Shown one piece after another: positions 44,372-55,238 of a stretch of DNA of 64,000 nucleotides (positions within the stretch are counted from its first letter, which is position 1; every line of letters starts with the position of its first letter). Origin of the DNA: Periconia sp. R9002. Its lineage: Eukaryota; Ascomycota; Dothideomycetes; Pleosporales; Periconiaceae. The translations under genes were made by a program, and so were the position numbers. The stretch lies in assembly GCA_023627715.1 (NCBI GenBank), contig JAMAHW010000009.1, positions 186,001-250,000 of the forward strand, given 5' to 3'. Below the pieces are notes generated by a model. That model was not told the DNA's origin, made no database searches, and saw only the letters and a program-made list of their open reading frames with translations.

Positions 44372-47047
44372 TCAAGACGCCGAACGACGTACATACTTGT
44401 ACCTATACCCCTGATCCTCACCCTCAGGTGCGATACCAACCTCTTGCTTGCCCCACTCTCTCAGCAACGCCCTGCCCATGAGATCCCGATCATTGACAGC
44501 TTGACTGACACTATCCGTCCACTGTCCATCGCGCTTTCCAACCACATGCTTTGCCTTTTGCTTGAGCACTTTACTAAGCATTGAGGCGAGTCGCTCGTCC
44601 ATCGCTTTGTTGATGGCTTCAAAATCCTCTTCCCGTACCTTTGCTTCAGTTAGAAGCTTCTCGTTTTCGCGGCGAAGCGAAGAGAGTTCAGATTGGAGCC
44701 GATCTTCGCTTTCAGTTGTCAGAGTGGAGTTATGTAACTCAGTTTTGAGACGTGTGTTTTCTTTACGCAGAGTGGCTGTCTCGGATTTATAGGACTTTAG
44801 GGTCGATGATTGCTTGCGGATGAGAAGCCGCAGGTTTTCAATCTCCGTGTCCTTTGTATCTGTGTGTGATGAAGACAAAAACGAGTTCTCTTCGTCTGAG
44901 AACTCGGATTCGACTTCTTTCTTTGCGATCTCAGCACGAAGCTGCTCTACCTCGTGAGACGTTCGCTTGAGGTCTTTCACGAGCCGCTTCTTTTCGCTGC
45001 GTTCCTGCTCAAGGAGGTGACCGGCTTTTCGTACTGCATCTTCAGCCCTGTCGCGTACCTCTTCCATCTGCAATTCATGATCGTCGACGAGATCATCATG
45101 CTGAGACTTTAGATCCTGAAACTTAGATTCAAGCTCCAGCTTCATTTCTTTCATCTTGGCTAACTTTTTCTCTACGTCTGCTACGCGACGGTCAGCTTCT
45201 GCACGCGCATCTTGAAGGCGGTCGCTAGCATCCGCGAGATTAAGTTCAAACTGCTCAACATCGGCTTGTGCTTTCGCATTATTCCGATGGGCTTCTGCAA
45301 GTTGTTGACGGAGCGTGGACACATAATTCTCGAGACTCTCTTGGCGACCTTGCGCAGCATTCAGGCGTTCCTCGAGGCGCTCGTGTTCTTCAATACGTTG
45401 AAACAATTGCTGGTCTTTGACAGCCGCATCGCTGCGGACCGCCTCTAGTTGGGCCCGCAAAGTTTCCACCTGGGATTGCAGGTTCCGCATCTGCAGTATT
45501 TGTTTGTCTTTTGCCGCGACTTCTGCTCGTGAATCTTCTAAACGTTTCTGGAGACACCCCAGACGCTCTTCGATATCAGATGCATCGTGTGGGTTGTAGT
45601 TTCTGGAATCCAATTCTGCCTGCGCTGCCTCCAGTTGCTGCTCAAGAGACTTTTGGCGTGTTTGAAGGTCTGTGACGCGTGATTGTAAAGTTTGATTCAT
45701 TTCTTGCGTGGATTGCTCGACCGCTGCGCTTTTATCAGCTTCTTCACGGGCGGATCGTGCATCTGCGGTAGCCTTCGCAAGGTCTGATCGAAGAGTTTGA
45801 GCCCGCGATTGCAATGCGGAAAGCTGGTTTTGTGTTTCGAGGTGTCCCCGGTTTGTCTCCTGTTCTGATCCTTGAGATTCTGCTAGAAATCCATTTCTCA
45901 TATCTTCAAGCTCCTCCTCATGAGAAGCCCGAATTTGACTCAATTCGCTTTTCATTCGTACCAATAACCGTTCCCTCTCTTCACCCCTTTCGTCAGCAGC
46001 GCGCTTTGCATTTTCGACATCCTGTAGTTGCTGCTCAAAATCATCGCGTTGATTTTGCAATTTTGCGAGATTCTGAATGCGCAACTCTTCTCCATATTGC
46101 TCCAATTTTGAATCGAACTCTTCTGCTTGCCTTCTCAGTCGATCTTCTACATTGCTGCGCAATTTCCCAGCTTCTTTTTCCAGTCTCTCGTTCTCGCTTT
46201 GCAGATTACGAATCTGGTCCTTCTGCCTGTAGGTGTCATTTCGAGTTGTTTCGAGATCCGAGCGAGTATAAGAGAGCAATGTCTCTAATTCGGTTATGCG
46301 TGTCTCAGAAGCAAACTGCTGCTGTTCCAATTGCGCCTGCAGCTCCGAGACTTTCTGACGTAGCGCGTCTCTTTCCTCTTCTATTATACGTTGTGGAGGG
46401 TGATGAATAACGGTTTCTTGTGTGGCTTTCCGGGGTGTGTCATAGTCCTCCACTGTGGCCTGTAACGATCGTGCTTTTGAGACAGCAGGACTCGGGACTT
46501 GCAGCAGGTTCTGCTGATTGGGAACGCGAAGTGGTGTCCCAGGTAGAGCACTGAGGTAGCTTCGGACCTTTTCATCGTTTTCTAAGGATTCATCGAGCGA
46601 GATTTCACCACCAGTGCCCTGGTTTTGCGCGTTGGCGGCTTCAGCAACTACGTTGGCGTTTGTAATTTTCTCCTTTTTGTGTTCTTGGCTATCGGGAGTC
46701 CTGCTTTCCTCTAATCCTTGCCCTGCATCGTCGCGCACTTCCGCGATTCTGGTATTTGCCTCCTTCCGAGATCGGATCTGTTGGGCTACGGGTAAGTCCG
46801 TTGTCATCCAGTAAGTCATATTCATGGTGAAGTCTTCAGGGCCGTCAATATCGCTAGTTTCTACCACATCGATCTTCGGTCGCTGATTCTCATCGAGCTC
46901 GGTGGATTCGAATGTGGAGTTTAAGCCTAGTGCATCTAGGTCCATCTCGTACTGCGAGCCATCCTCGGAGGATTGACGCGCTTGACTTCGCGGCGGTGAT
47001 TGCCGACGTTGCGGGCTCGCCGTATGTGTAGAATTTGTACGCGCCAT
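44372..47047 (-). CDS. Long coiled-coil protein, spindle-pole-body candidate
   Basis: One exon, 891 residues. The N-terminal 230 residues are polar, disordered, with Ser/Thr-Pro sites (SPQRRQSPP, ESRTPDSQ, LPGTPLRV, VPSPAVS) that look like CDK targets, plus a conserved-looking DFTMNMTYWMTTDLPVAQQI. From about 240 to 800 it is nearly continuous heptad-repeat coiled coil, rich in Glu, Gln, Leu, Arg. The end, VLKQKAKHVVGKRDGQWTDS, then MGRALLREWGKQEVG and GYRYKYVRR, is a compact globular-looking motif. This layout matches fungal spindle-pole-body/centrosomal scaffolds (Cut12/SnaD-like in my memory), but I could not verify the orthology. The C-terminus may be spliced differently. Confidence 0.8.
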   Translation of the reverse strand: MARTNSTHTASPQRRQSPPRSQARQSSEDGSQYEMDLDALGLNSTFESTELDENQRPKIDVVETSDIDGPEDFTMNMTYWMTTDLPVAQQIRSRKEANTRIAEVRDDAGQGLEESRTPDSQEHKKEKITNANVVAEAANAQNQGTGGEISLDESLENDEKVRSYLSALPGTPLRVPNQQNLLQVPSPAVSKARSLQATVEDYDTPRKATQETVIHHPPQRIIEEERDALRQKVSELQAQLEQQQFASETRITELETLLSYTRSDLETTRNDTYRQKDQIRNLQSENERLEKEAGKLRSNVEDRLRRQAEEFDSKLEQYGEELRIQNLAKLQNQRDDFEQQLQDVENAKRAADERGEERERLLVRMKSELSQIRASHEEELEDMRNGFLAESQGSEQETNRGHLETQNQLSALQSRAQTLRSDLAKATADARSAREEADKSAAVEQSTQEMNQTLQSRVTDLQTRQKSLEQQLEAAQAELDSRNYNPHDASDIEERLGCLQKRLEDSRAEVAAKDKQILQMRNLQSQVETLRAQLEAVRSDAAVKDQQLFQRIEEHERLEERLNAAQGRQESLENYVSTLRQQLAEAHRNNAKAQADVEQFELNLADASDRLQDARAEADRRVADVEKKLAKMKEMKLELESKFQDLKSQHDDLVDDHELQMEEVRDRAEDAVRKAGHLLEQERSEKKRLVKDLKRTSHEVEQLRAEIAKKEVESEFSDEENSFLSSSHTDTKDTEIENLRLLIRKQSSTLKSYKSETATLRKENTRLKTELHNSTLTTESEDRLQSELSSLRRENEKLLTEAKVREEDFEAINKAMDERLASMLSKVLKQKAKHVVGKRDGQWTDSVSQAVNDRDLMGRALLREWGKQEVGIAPEGEDQGYRYKYVRRSAS

Positions 47048-47378
47048 GACTTATTTACGCGTCATCTGGAAAATAATGGGAATACGCGAAAGACTCGGTT
47101 GAGTGTAAATATGGGATAAGAATTGGTTGGGGTGCGCGGTGTTTTGTTTGTTGATCTATCGTGTTGACGTGGATCCGTCGGCCTCGTCCCGCATTTAGCG
47201 CGTTGGCACGTGCTCCGATTCCTCTTCTCTCTAGTTCTCTCCCCACCATCTCTCCTAAAAGTGCAATCTAGTACGACGAATACTAATCAATCAACCGTTT
47301 TTTCTTTGATACCATTGGCAATATAATCTGATAAACCAATACAGCAACCTGACTTTGTACACACTAAATTTCAATGCT
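47048..47378. other. Spacer between two minus-strand genes
   Basis: Promoter and leader of the coiled-coil gene plus 3' flank of the next gene. Nothing else seen. Confidence 0.5.
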
Positions 47379-48608
47379 TTATTTGTTTATTTTGGCTTCG
47401 ACTGTGCATGCGTCGATTTCGTCAAACTCCGCTTCTGAAGTAAGTTCAACCTCTGCCGACTTCGCATTTTCTATGACAGCACCGGGCGCAATCAACAAAA
47501 TATTCTCTATATGCAAACCCACAAGTTTTAGATACGCCATATCTTCCTCCACGACCATCGCCAAAGCTTCCTTTTCCTGGCGATCCAACTCCGCCTTTTT
47601 CGCCTCAATCCTCCTTCTCATCTCAATTACCCTGGATTCCAACAGATCCTTATTCCTTTCCACGTCATCTATAGCGCTCTGTATTTGGCGCCGGATTTTG
47701 GAGATTTCGATGATGTGTTCCTCATCATGGAAAAGAGTAACTGTGGATTCCGCATCCACAGTTAGTTTCATGATGGATTTTGCCGTGAGACGAAATCGGT
47801 GGACCGCAGAATGCCTAATTCTTGTAATAGATTCGAGAATGACATCCAGAGGTTTAACAAGTCCATCTAGATCTTCAGAACAGAATACTTCCTGGTGATC
47901 ATGAAAGATAGGCGGCCACCAACTCAACTCAATAGCTTCTGGACAATCCCATCCTTTACGCTTCAAGATATCGCCCATCGTTTTCTGAGCGAAACGATAA
48001 CAAGCATTTTCAAGGATTCGTTGTATGCGGTTGAGAAGGCGGTGCTGAATCTCGAAAGGTAAATAGACCGGATACAGAGAAAAGCCAGTCATTTCCGGCT
48101 GTGTATACAATATTCGTTGGGTCTCGACAATTGATGCTTGGGTCCCTGTCGAAGCCAATCAGCAATTGGTGCTTTGGTATATTTTCACTGTCCTTGTACC
48201 CTTGGTAACGCATTCAATAGCGGCTGCTTCGGCTTTTGAAGCTTCCAATTCTGATATGGCTCGTTCAGCGCTCTGGGCTGGCGATACTTCAAAAGCTTCC
48301 GGGAACCTTGTTTTCGCTCTGATAGTTGATTCAAATACTCCGTCCATCAGCAATTTCTTCACCACCCTAGATACGTTGTCCAACCCATGTTCATGAACGA
48401 GCAATCTGACGTTTGACCGAGTTATGTGGCCGGCTATGCATCTGCGAATGGTAGTCAACTTCCTATGTTTTCTCTCTTCCCTTGTTAACACTCCATGAAA
48501 CGCTAAGTATACTGCTCGCTCATCTGGTGGAGTATCGGCCATTGAGAGGCAGGTTTTGAAGTACATAGGATAAATTTGTTCAGTGGAAACAGACAATCCT
48601 TGGAACAT
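47379..48608 (-). CDS. Protein of unknown function with C-terminal coiled coil
   Basis: Exons 48608-48200 and 48145-47379 (54-bp intron, GTACAA...GACAG) give 391 residues. The first ATG lies at MFQGLSVSTEQIYPMYF; the one at MADTPPDERAVY is an alternative start 23 codons later. The N-terminal half is helical with many basic residues (REERKHRKLTTIRRC). The middle has WWPPIFHDHQEVF. Residues about 295-345 form a clear coiled coil (KIRRQIQSAIDDVERNKDLL, then MRRRIEAKKAELDRQEKEAL), and the tail is acidic. No membrane segment, signal peptide or known domain. It is divergent from the APH-like kinase gene 328 bp away, so the two may be co-regulated. I do not recognise the family. Confidence 0.7.
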
Positions 48609-48936
48609 CAGACTCTGAAAAAAGACAGCTTCCCCGCCGATCTACTCCAACCTACTTATGATGACTGTATTGCATTTGGAATGAAAGTAATTAACCTTTC
48701 TATGACCAGATGCCATGTTTGATGTAACGAGAGGAGACATTATGACCTATCGGTTCGCCTCCTTATAGCTGCTATTGTTTGTGTACGACAGTGACGGAAA
48801 ATACCCCGCACCATTTCATTGGTTCTTCAGCCTGACTTTTATTTTTGGAAGTTGTGTAACAGTTCACGTTAGATGATACACGTAGGATCGTATTCGTAGG
48901 TTACTACCAAGTAGTAGGTCTTAGAGCTTTTCAATC
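48609..48936. promoter_or_regulatory. Divergent promoter (unknown coiled-coil gene / APH-like kinase)
   Basis: 328 bp between the two starts. No recognised motif. Confidence 0.4.
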
Positions 48937-50520
48937 ATGTCTGAAGAACTTATGACGCAAGATGAAGCTGTGTCGGCACTGTTAGCTTACATGTTCTCTG
49001 GCGCAATCGGTTCTGCGAAAGGGAAAGGAGTGGGCTATGCGCTGATTAGAGCGACGCCCACTAAATTCTCCTGGTCAGCAGCGTTGGAGGACATGGATGA
49101 GTCTGCAAAACCCGCTTCCCGATATCTAGTCGAAATTAATAGACACTCAAAAGAGATCTCGCCTGCCGAGCCCATTGCTCTCTCCGAAACTGAGCTTGCT
49201 GAGGCAATCTTAGCAGCAACCGGGCAACATTTGGCCTCCTCCGCGAGATTTACGGACGGCGCGTTGAGTATCTCGTACAAGGTCACTGTCCAAGAGACTC
49301 AGGATGCCACATACGTTGCTCAGCTTCGCCACCACGGCCGTGTAGCATCTATGGACGCGCTCATGATCTTGATTTCGAAAACAGTTGACTCGCACATCTT
49401 ACCCGTGCCCCCAGTGTACCCAATACCACGAGAGATAGAGCGACAAGAGGCCATAGGCATGGGTCGGCAGATAACTCAGCTGATACCAGGCGTTATGGCA
49501 TCGTCGGTGTACCCTGAATTGCCATACGAGAAGAAGCTCATCTTTGTACGGAATATGGCCTTAGCATTCCAAGCTTGCTGGAGACTCCAAATTCCAGAGC
49601 ATCATTTGATCGGGGAGCTCACCGCTGATAGCATCGGTGACCAAGTTGTTCTAAAGATTGGGCCCGATCGACACTATGGGCTCGGCGGCCCCTTCACTTC
49701 TGTACGTGAATACCTCCGAGCGCGTATTAGGTCTTCACTCCTCGCCCTCGAAAAGCAACAGGGCATTGAAGAATATAAAGAGTTGTTTCTGGATCGTATT
49801 AGGGACTTTGTCAGCAACAAGATGCACAATATTCCCGCCATCGTTGAGGATATTCCGATCGTCGCCATGCACGCAGACATGGGCCCTCATAACATCATTG
49901 TATCTAGCGAGATACACATCGAGATACAAACGGTCATTGATTGGGAATTCGTATCGAGCGAACCATATGCATCGCTCCACCGAGTTATTGAGATGCTCTT
50001 CCGCGAGTTTGCCCCCAATGGCTTTGGCCGAGAGTACGAAGGTGCTGATAAACTCCGCGAAGCTTTCTGGGCAACTATCCCTGACTGGAAGCAGTGGAAC
50101 CAGAGTGAAGCGACACAAGCGTTCCTGGAGTGGTTCAGGTTCAGCTTGTTCATGAAGCCTGAATGGAGACCGAAAGATTTACCCGATGATGAGAGACAGA
50201 ATTTTTGGCGGGAAAACATTCGTGTTGTTGAAGGCATATTGAATAAAAGTACTCGTAGTGGTGCTCGATTTAGCGTTCCTAAGCTTTCTACATGGTTGAA
50301 CTCCGGTGAGACGATAGTGGCCCGTGCGCGCCCCCGATCCCCTCGCTACCTCTACACCTCATTCAGAGACGCATCCATCCTTCGTATTGAACCTTCCCCC
50401 AAACATAGTTACCTCTTTGATCCTAATACAACCAACTTACAACATTTTGTGGCTCTTTTGGATGACCTTGCGAAAACTTTGTCTGCTAACAAACGCGTGA
50501 TTTATCTATGTCACGATTAG
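48937..50520 (+). CDS. Aminoglycoside-phosphotransferase-like kinase (APH/choline-kinase fold)
   Basis: Single exon of 527 residues. The catalytic loop is MHADMGPHNIIV (His312, Asp314, Asn319, Brenner-type HxDxxxxN) and the metal-binding step is VIDWEFV (Asp335, with Glu337). The nucleotide-binding lobe is less clear (YVAQLRHHG may hold the Val-Ala-Lys-like site without the usual Lys). A long N-terminal part (about 100 residues) precedes the kinase fold. Hundreds of such APH-like proteins exist in filamentous fungi; they are thought to phosphorylate small metabolites, though few are characterised, so drug resistance should not be assumed. A zinc-cluster regulator starts 122 bp downstream on the same strand. 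Confidence 0.85.
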   Translation: MSEELMTQDEAVSALLAYMFSGAIGSAKGKGVGYALIRATPTKFSWSAALEDMDESAKPASRYLVEINRHSKEISPAEPIALSETELAEAILAATGQHLASSARFTDGALSISYKVTVQETQDATYVAQLRHHGRVASMDALMILISKTVDSHILPVPPVYPIPREIERQEAIGMGRQITQLIPGVMASSVYPELPYEKKLIFVRNMALAFQACWRLQIPEHHLIGELTADSIGDQVVLKIGPDRHYGLGGPFTSVREYLRARIRSSLLALEKQQGIEEYKELFLDRIRDFVSNKMHNIPAIVEDIPIVAMHADMGPHNIIVSSEIHIEIQTVIDWEFVSSEPYASLHRVIEMLFREFAPNGFGREYEGADKLREAFWATIPDWKQWNQSEATQAFLEWFRFSLFMKPEWRPKDLPDDERQNFWRENIRVVEGILNKSTRSGARFSVPKLSTWLNSGETIVARARPRSPRYLYTSFRDASILRIEPSPKHSYLFDPNTTNLQHFVALLDDLAKTLSANKRVIYLCHD

Positions 50521-50642
50521 GCAGCCATGCCACGATCCAGCCATTGTAGTTCGTTTTAAGTGGTCACTCACACCACCGGTACCAACCTGATAGCCAGGAC
50601 TTATCTATCTCAACGATCGATAGGCCCCTCATTTACCACATC

Positions 50643-52841
50643 ATGTCGGCCGAGCAAGCCAACCTTCCCCTCACCAGACCTCAAAAGATTCTAGCTTGTG
50701 TAGGGTGCCAACAACGCAAGATCAAGTGTGACAGAAAGTTGCCCTGTTCTCACTGCGTCAAGTCGAAAATAGCATGTACACCTGCAACTAAACTTCCCCG
50801 TCGGCGACGTCGCAAATTTAAGGAGCAGGAACTGTTGGAGCAGTTGCGTAAATACGAGGAACTGCTCCGACAAAACAGCATTGACTTCGAGCCCTTGATC
50901 CCCGAGCCACCAACTACAAAAGCATCTCCACAAACTGGTCATACGGATGAGGATCAAGAAGATACTCCGGAGTCCTCCGCTGCTACTGCTTTGAACTCAC
51001 TACCAGCCACTAAGCTTTCAGAAGTGGAGAGCTTTTGGCATGCAGTACATTCAAGATTTGGCGTGCAAGAAGATGAAGATGAACCTTCCATCAAGGACTA
51101 CTACAAGGATGAGGTATCCACTGCGTTGGAAACAATGTTTTTCCACGATAATTCACTACTCTTCGGTCCTCAAGCCACCGTTGATCTCTCCACTTTACAT
51201 CCCGAACCCGCCCAAATGCTTCGGCTCTGGCAGTTATTCCTAGATAACGTTAACCCTTTACTTCGCGTCGTGCACACCCCAACGATGCAGGTACGACTCG
51301 TAGAGGCCATCGGTAATCTTCAGGCGGTCCAACCTCAGATGGAAGCACTCATGTTCGCTATCTACTCCATGGCAATCTTCAGTCTCGACAAGGACGAATG
51401 TCTCGCCACTTTCTCATCCAGCAGATCCGAACTCCTGACAAGGTACCAATTCGGATGCCAACAAGCGTTGCAGAACTGTTCGTTTCTAAAATCCGACGAC
51501 CGCGACACCCTCACCGCCTTCTTCCTGTACTTATTTTCCTACGCGCACAGCGCAGACCCCAAGTCCCTCTCCTCAACCATCGCGATCGCAATTCGCATCG
51601 CACAGCGCATGAGGCTCGATCGCGAAATCGACTGCGCACAGCACGACTCCCTCGAAGGCGAAATGCGTCGCCGCCTCTGGTGGGACTTGCTCATCCTTGA
51701 CGTACGAGTTTCCCAAATCGCAGGCGAGAAGAACCAAACGTTTCTCCCAACGTTCTCCACGCGGGTCCCCCTCAATATTAACGACACGATTCTTCGCCCC
51801 GGAACTAAGGAACCGTTAACTATCATCCCCGAGCAACCCACCGAATCAATTTACGTCGTTGTTCGCGCCACCATCGGCGACTTCCTGCGACACACAAATT
51901 TCAACCTCGCTTATAACGCCCCAGAACTTGCGCCCCTCGCACGAAAATCACTACCCACTGGTATGGATGATCAACTTGGGTTTCTCGAAAAAGCGGTCGA
52001 ATCCCAATATCTCAAGCACTGTAACCCGCAAGACCCCCTCCACTTCCTCACTATCCACGAATCCCGATGCCTCATCGCAAAATGCAAACTCATGGAATCC
52101 TACTCCTCCAACCTTGGCGCGACCTGGACAGACGATGAAGCAGAAAGAGCATGCGGACACGCGATCCGTATTCTCGAATGCGACACCGTCATCAACGCAT
52201 CCCCATTGACTAAGAATTTCCGATGGATGACGAGACTTTATTTTCCCTTTCCCGCCTATATACATCTCATGAAGCACTTGAAGCGCGTGCCGCTGGACCC
52301 AGATGCACGTCGAATGTGGCAGATTCTCAGTCAGAATTTTGAGCTCTGGGCAGGGCATACCGCTGAGAGTGAGGACATGGTTAATAAGATCCTGAGGAAG
52401 TTGGTATTAGATGCGTGGCGGGCGCGAGAGACGGCATTGATTAAAACAAATGAGATGGTCCGAGAAGAAGATGTCCCAAGGATCGTAACCAGGATAAGGG
52501 AAGGCATGGATAGAGTAAAGGGGAGCTCGCAAAGTCCCGTTGGGATAGATTGGCTCGGTGGTGGCGGCAATAGTATTAACATGGGTGCTGCTAGTGGTGA
52601 TGGAATGCAGGCTGAACCTATGGATGCTGCAGGCATGTTTGGGTCCATGCCCATGTCCTTTGATCCTACAGTCAACAGCAGCTCAGCTTTTGATCCGCGG
52701 ACTTCTTGGGCCTCATTCGGAACGAGTGGCATGCCGCCGCCCCCGCAAGCCCCCTGTGGCGTCAATGGAAATCAGGTCGATTGGGTGGCATTGATGATGG
52801 GCTGGGGTGTAGAGCAGACACCTACCGGGGATTGGCAGTAG
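50643..52841 (+). CDS. Zn2Cys6 transcription factor with Fungal_trans domain
   Basis: Single exon, 732 residues. Cys19, 22, 29, 35, 38 and 45 form a standard zinc cluster with the basic stretch QQRKIKCDRKLPCSHC, followed by a linker (LPRRRRRKF) and a short coiled-coil dimerisation helix (EQELLEQLRKYEELLRQNSI). The middle homology region (Fungal_trans) covers about 190-550: LWQLFLDNVNPLLRVVHTPT, then EGEMRRRLWWDLLILDVRVS, a very typical motif. The C-terminal 120 residues are Gly/Ser/Met-rich and may be the activation region. It should bind CGG half-sites as a dimer in the nucleus. Its target pathway is unknown; the neighbouring APH-like gene is a candidate. Confidence 0.93.
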   Translation: MSAEQANLPLTRPQKILACVGCQQRKIKCDRKLPCSHCVKSKIACTPATKLPRRRRRKFKEQELLEQLRKYEELLRQNSIDFEPLIPEPPTTKASPQTGHTDEDQEDTPESSAATALNSLPATKLSEVESFWHAVHSRFGVQEDEDEPSIKDYYKDEVSTALETMFFHDNSLLFGPQATVDLSTLHPEPAQMLRLWQLFLDNVNPLLRVVHTPTMQVRLVEAIGNLQAVQPQMEALMFAIYSMAIFSLDKDECLATFSSSRSELLTRYQFGCQQALQNCSFLKSDDRDTLTAFFLYLFSYAHSADPKSLSSTIAIAIRIAQRMRLDREIDCAQHDSLEGEMRRRLWWDLLILDVRVSQIAGEKNQTFLPTFSTRVPLNINDTILRPGTKEPLTIIPEQPTESIYVVVRATIGDFLRHTNFNLAYNAPELAPLARKSLPTGMDDQLGFLEKAVESQYLKHCNPQDPLHFLTIHESRCLIAKCKLMESYSSNLGATWTDDEAERACGHAIRILECDTVINASPLTKNFRWMTRLYFPFPAYIHLMKHLKRVPLDPDARRMWQILSQNFELWAGHTAESEDMVNKILRKLVLDAWRARETALIKTNEMVREEDVPRIVTRIREGMDRVKGSSQSPVGIDWLGGGGNSINMGAASGDGMQAEPMDAAGMFGSMPMSFDPTVNSSSAFDPRTSWASFGTSGMPPPPQAPCGVNGNQVDWVALMMGWGVEQTPTGDWQ

Positions 52842-53461
52842 AGTGAAGTAGATGGAAGGAATGTAAAAGGGTATAGGATATATTAGATCTGAATTGTATG
52901 CACAACATATTTGTCCTTTGCAAATTATATAGAGCAGGTACTCTCTCAGCATATAGTATCAATATGAATACACGCCGCTTAATCACTAGTTGTTTGAAGA
53001 TAAATTCTTATGTACGCCCACAGACCGTTCAAACGTTAAAAAATCCAGAGTGTAATTTATTTCCATTTACATATTTTTCACAGCATATCATATTTATTAT
53101 CTACCTAGGGATACATTGGTTGTGGTTTGGAAGAGTGGAGTTGGTGACCTATGTATCGATCAATCAGAGATCAATGATTGGTCCATCTTACCAACTTTCC
53201 TTATTAGGAAGTATCTAGATACTCATCGATCACTGTATGCTTATGAGGCACTGAAGTACAGTCAATCCCAAGAGCTGTGATTGTACAAACTTGCGATAAT
53301 GCACTGTCGGACCTCAGGACGAATTTTACCATTAATTGTGATTGACTAAATGAAATGGAAAATATCATGACATCAAATCACTGTAAAAATCCCTGTACAA
53401 TCAAACAAAAATAGAACCCATTCTCGCCATTCCCAAGCCAAAACCTCCTGGTACCACATCT
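52842..53461. other. Convergent 3' region between two zinc-cluster genes
   Basis: AT-rich 620-bp spacer with no coding signal; contains both polyadenylation regions. Tail-to-tail arrangement. Confidence 0.55.
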
Positions 53462-55238
53462 TCATACCGCGAGTGACTCAGTAGATACTTCCTCCCCACC
53501 ACAAAACGTATACGACAGATCCATCGTAGCCGCATACCGACTCCTAGCCGAATTCACCCAACTCACCTCCTCCACCCTCCGCCACGCCGGAATCTGTTCC
53601 ATGCTCTGAACCATTCCCCCCTTCCCAACCCCACCACCCTCTTCAATCTCAATAATGCGCTCCACCACTCTCGTAGCAGACGTGCTCTCCCAAATCGCCT
53701 CGCGCATCGGTCGGCGCCGCAGTATCGCTGCGGCTTGGCGGCGGACCGTGGGGTGACGGCATTTAGCTCCGATGATGTAGAGGATGGGGATGATGCCGAC
53801 TTCTGGGGTGAAAGTTGGTTTTTGAGATACGGAAGGCGGTTCGTGGTCGTGCTCTGACACCACCTGGCTCACCAACTTGGTACTTTGTTGGAATTGGGGG
53901 AGGTAGTTGTCGTAGTCCATTTCTCTACCTAGTCCACGGGTGTTTAGGAGGATCCAGGTGATTAGACATTGTGCTCGCATCAGTGATACGGCTGCTGGAT
54001 TTGTCTCGGAAAAGGTGGATTGTTTTAGCATGCTCTCTAAGAGATCTGACCAAGTCTTCAGTTGGCCAAGAACGATGTCATGCAGGAACGAGAGCGACGG
54101 CTGGTTTTGCTCGACGGTGAATAGTGGCTGTTTCTCGATGGTGCACCAGCGGAGTCTCATTACTTGAGCGCAGAGTATCTGGAGATGTTCGGCGGCTTCG
54201 TCGAGAGAATGAAAGACGGTGTCAGAGGTTAAACGCCGTGACGTGAATGACTTTTGGAGGTTGACTGGTTTCCAGACAACTATAGACTGCACGGCCTGCA
54301 TATCGAGACGGTGGATTTGTTTCCTGACCTCAGATATGAGCGTGGTGTATTCTGAAAATATAGCTCCATCGTAAGTATCTTTGTTCTCCAGCATATTCCT
54401 ATCGACGAAGCTTAGAAGCTTCAAACCTTCAGAGAGGTGCTTGACTGCTCGCACATCGTCGCCAGCCAATTGATCAAAGCAGATGAAGAGATAGCAGACC
54501 AAAAGCGTGATAGATATTGCTCCGATATCTTGACCGCTCTCTTGATTCAGAAGTAGTTGAATGGCGCGGTTGTAGTAAAGTAAGGGTGTCTCTTCCTGCA
54601 GCCACTCCTTCAGATACTGGCATCTCAATGCGCCAATGCCGCAATCACGGTCTGTGTACTTTCGGTGGACCGAGGCTACCGCGAGGGCGGCATAACGCAC
54701 TGCAGGCACAGTTTGGCAAAAGTACATAAGCGTATTGCGCCAGGATTGGCTAGGGTGGTAAGCATTGAGGTGCTTGATGCATGTATCCTCGAAGAAACAC
54801 AATGCTTCTGCTTGAGCTGGACCAGTCACGGGCAACATCATCAAAGGCCCAATAGTTTGGAAAATGTGGGGACGTTCTTCCGCGGAACACTGGTCTGATT
54901 GCTGTATGAACGTTTTGTTACCATGACGGGCGACGTCGTTCGCCACTGTATTTCTTTTAATAGCATAGGACGCGCTGTTGTATCCGTCACAGGTACGACC
55001 CGTGAAAGAGCATTTCAAGCATGAAGGTTGAGCCAGATCGCATTTGATTCGTCTTAGTCTGCAAAATCACACCGATGTTGGATGTTAGATCATTACACTT
55101 TGAAAGCGTGACATCGGTGCTAATCACGACTTACTTGCATGTTTTACAACCTTGCCGTGATTTCGGGGCCCACCTCCTCGGCTTTTTTCTCCAAGCTAGA
55201 CTCTCTTTGCTCACCGTTCTATCCTTGATTCTGTCCAT
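53462..55238 (-). CDS. Zn2Cys6 transcription factor, Fungal_trans_2 type
   Basis: Exons 55238-55135 and 55058-53462 (76-bp intron) give 566 residues. The intron falls inside the zinc cluster: the first exon ends QGCKTC+K and the second continues LRRIKCDLAQPSCLKC, so Cys31, 34, 41, 48, 51 and 58 are complete only after splicing. A model that starts in the second exon (MKCSFTG) would miss four of the six Cys. Downstream, PAVRYAALAVASVHRKY and ISITLLVCYLFICFD fit the Fungal_trans_2 (DUF3468) region of regulators of this class. Late Cys, Arg and acidic stretches look unstructured. The role is unknown; it converges on the other zinc-cluster gene. Confidence 0.9.
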
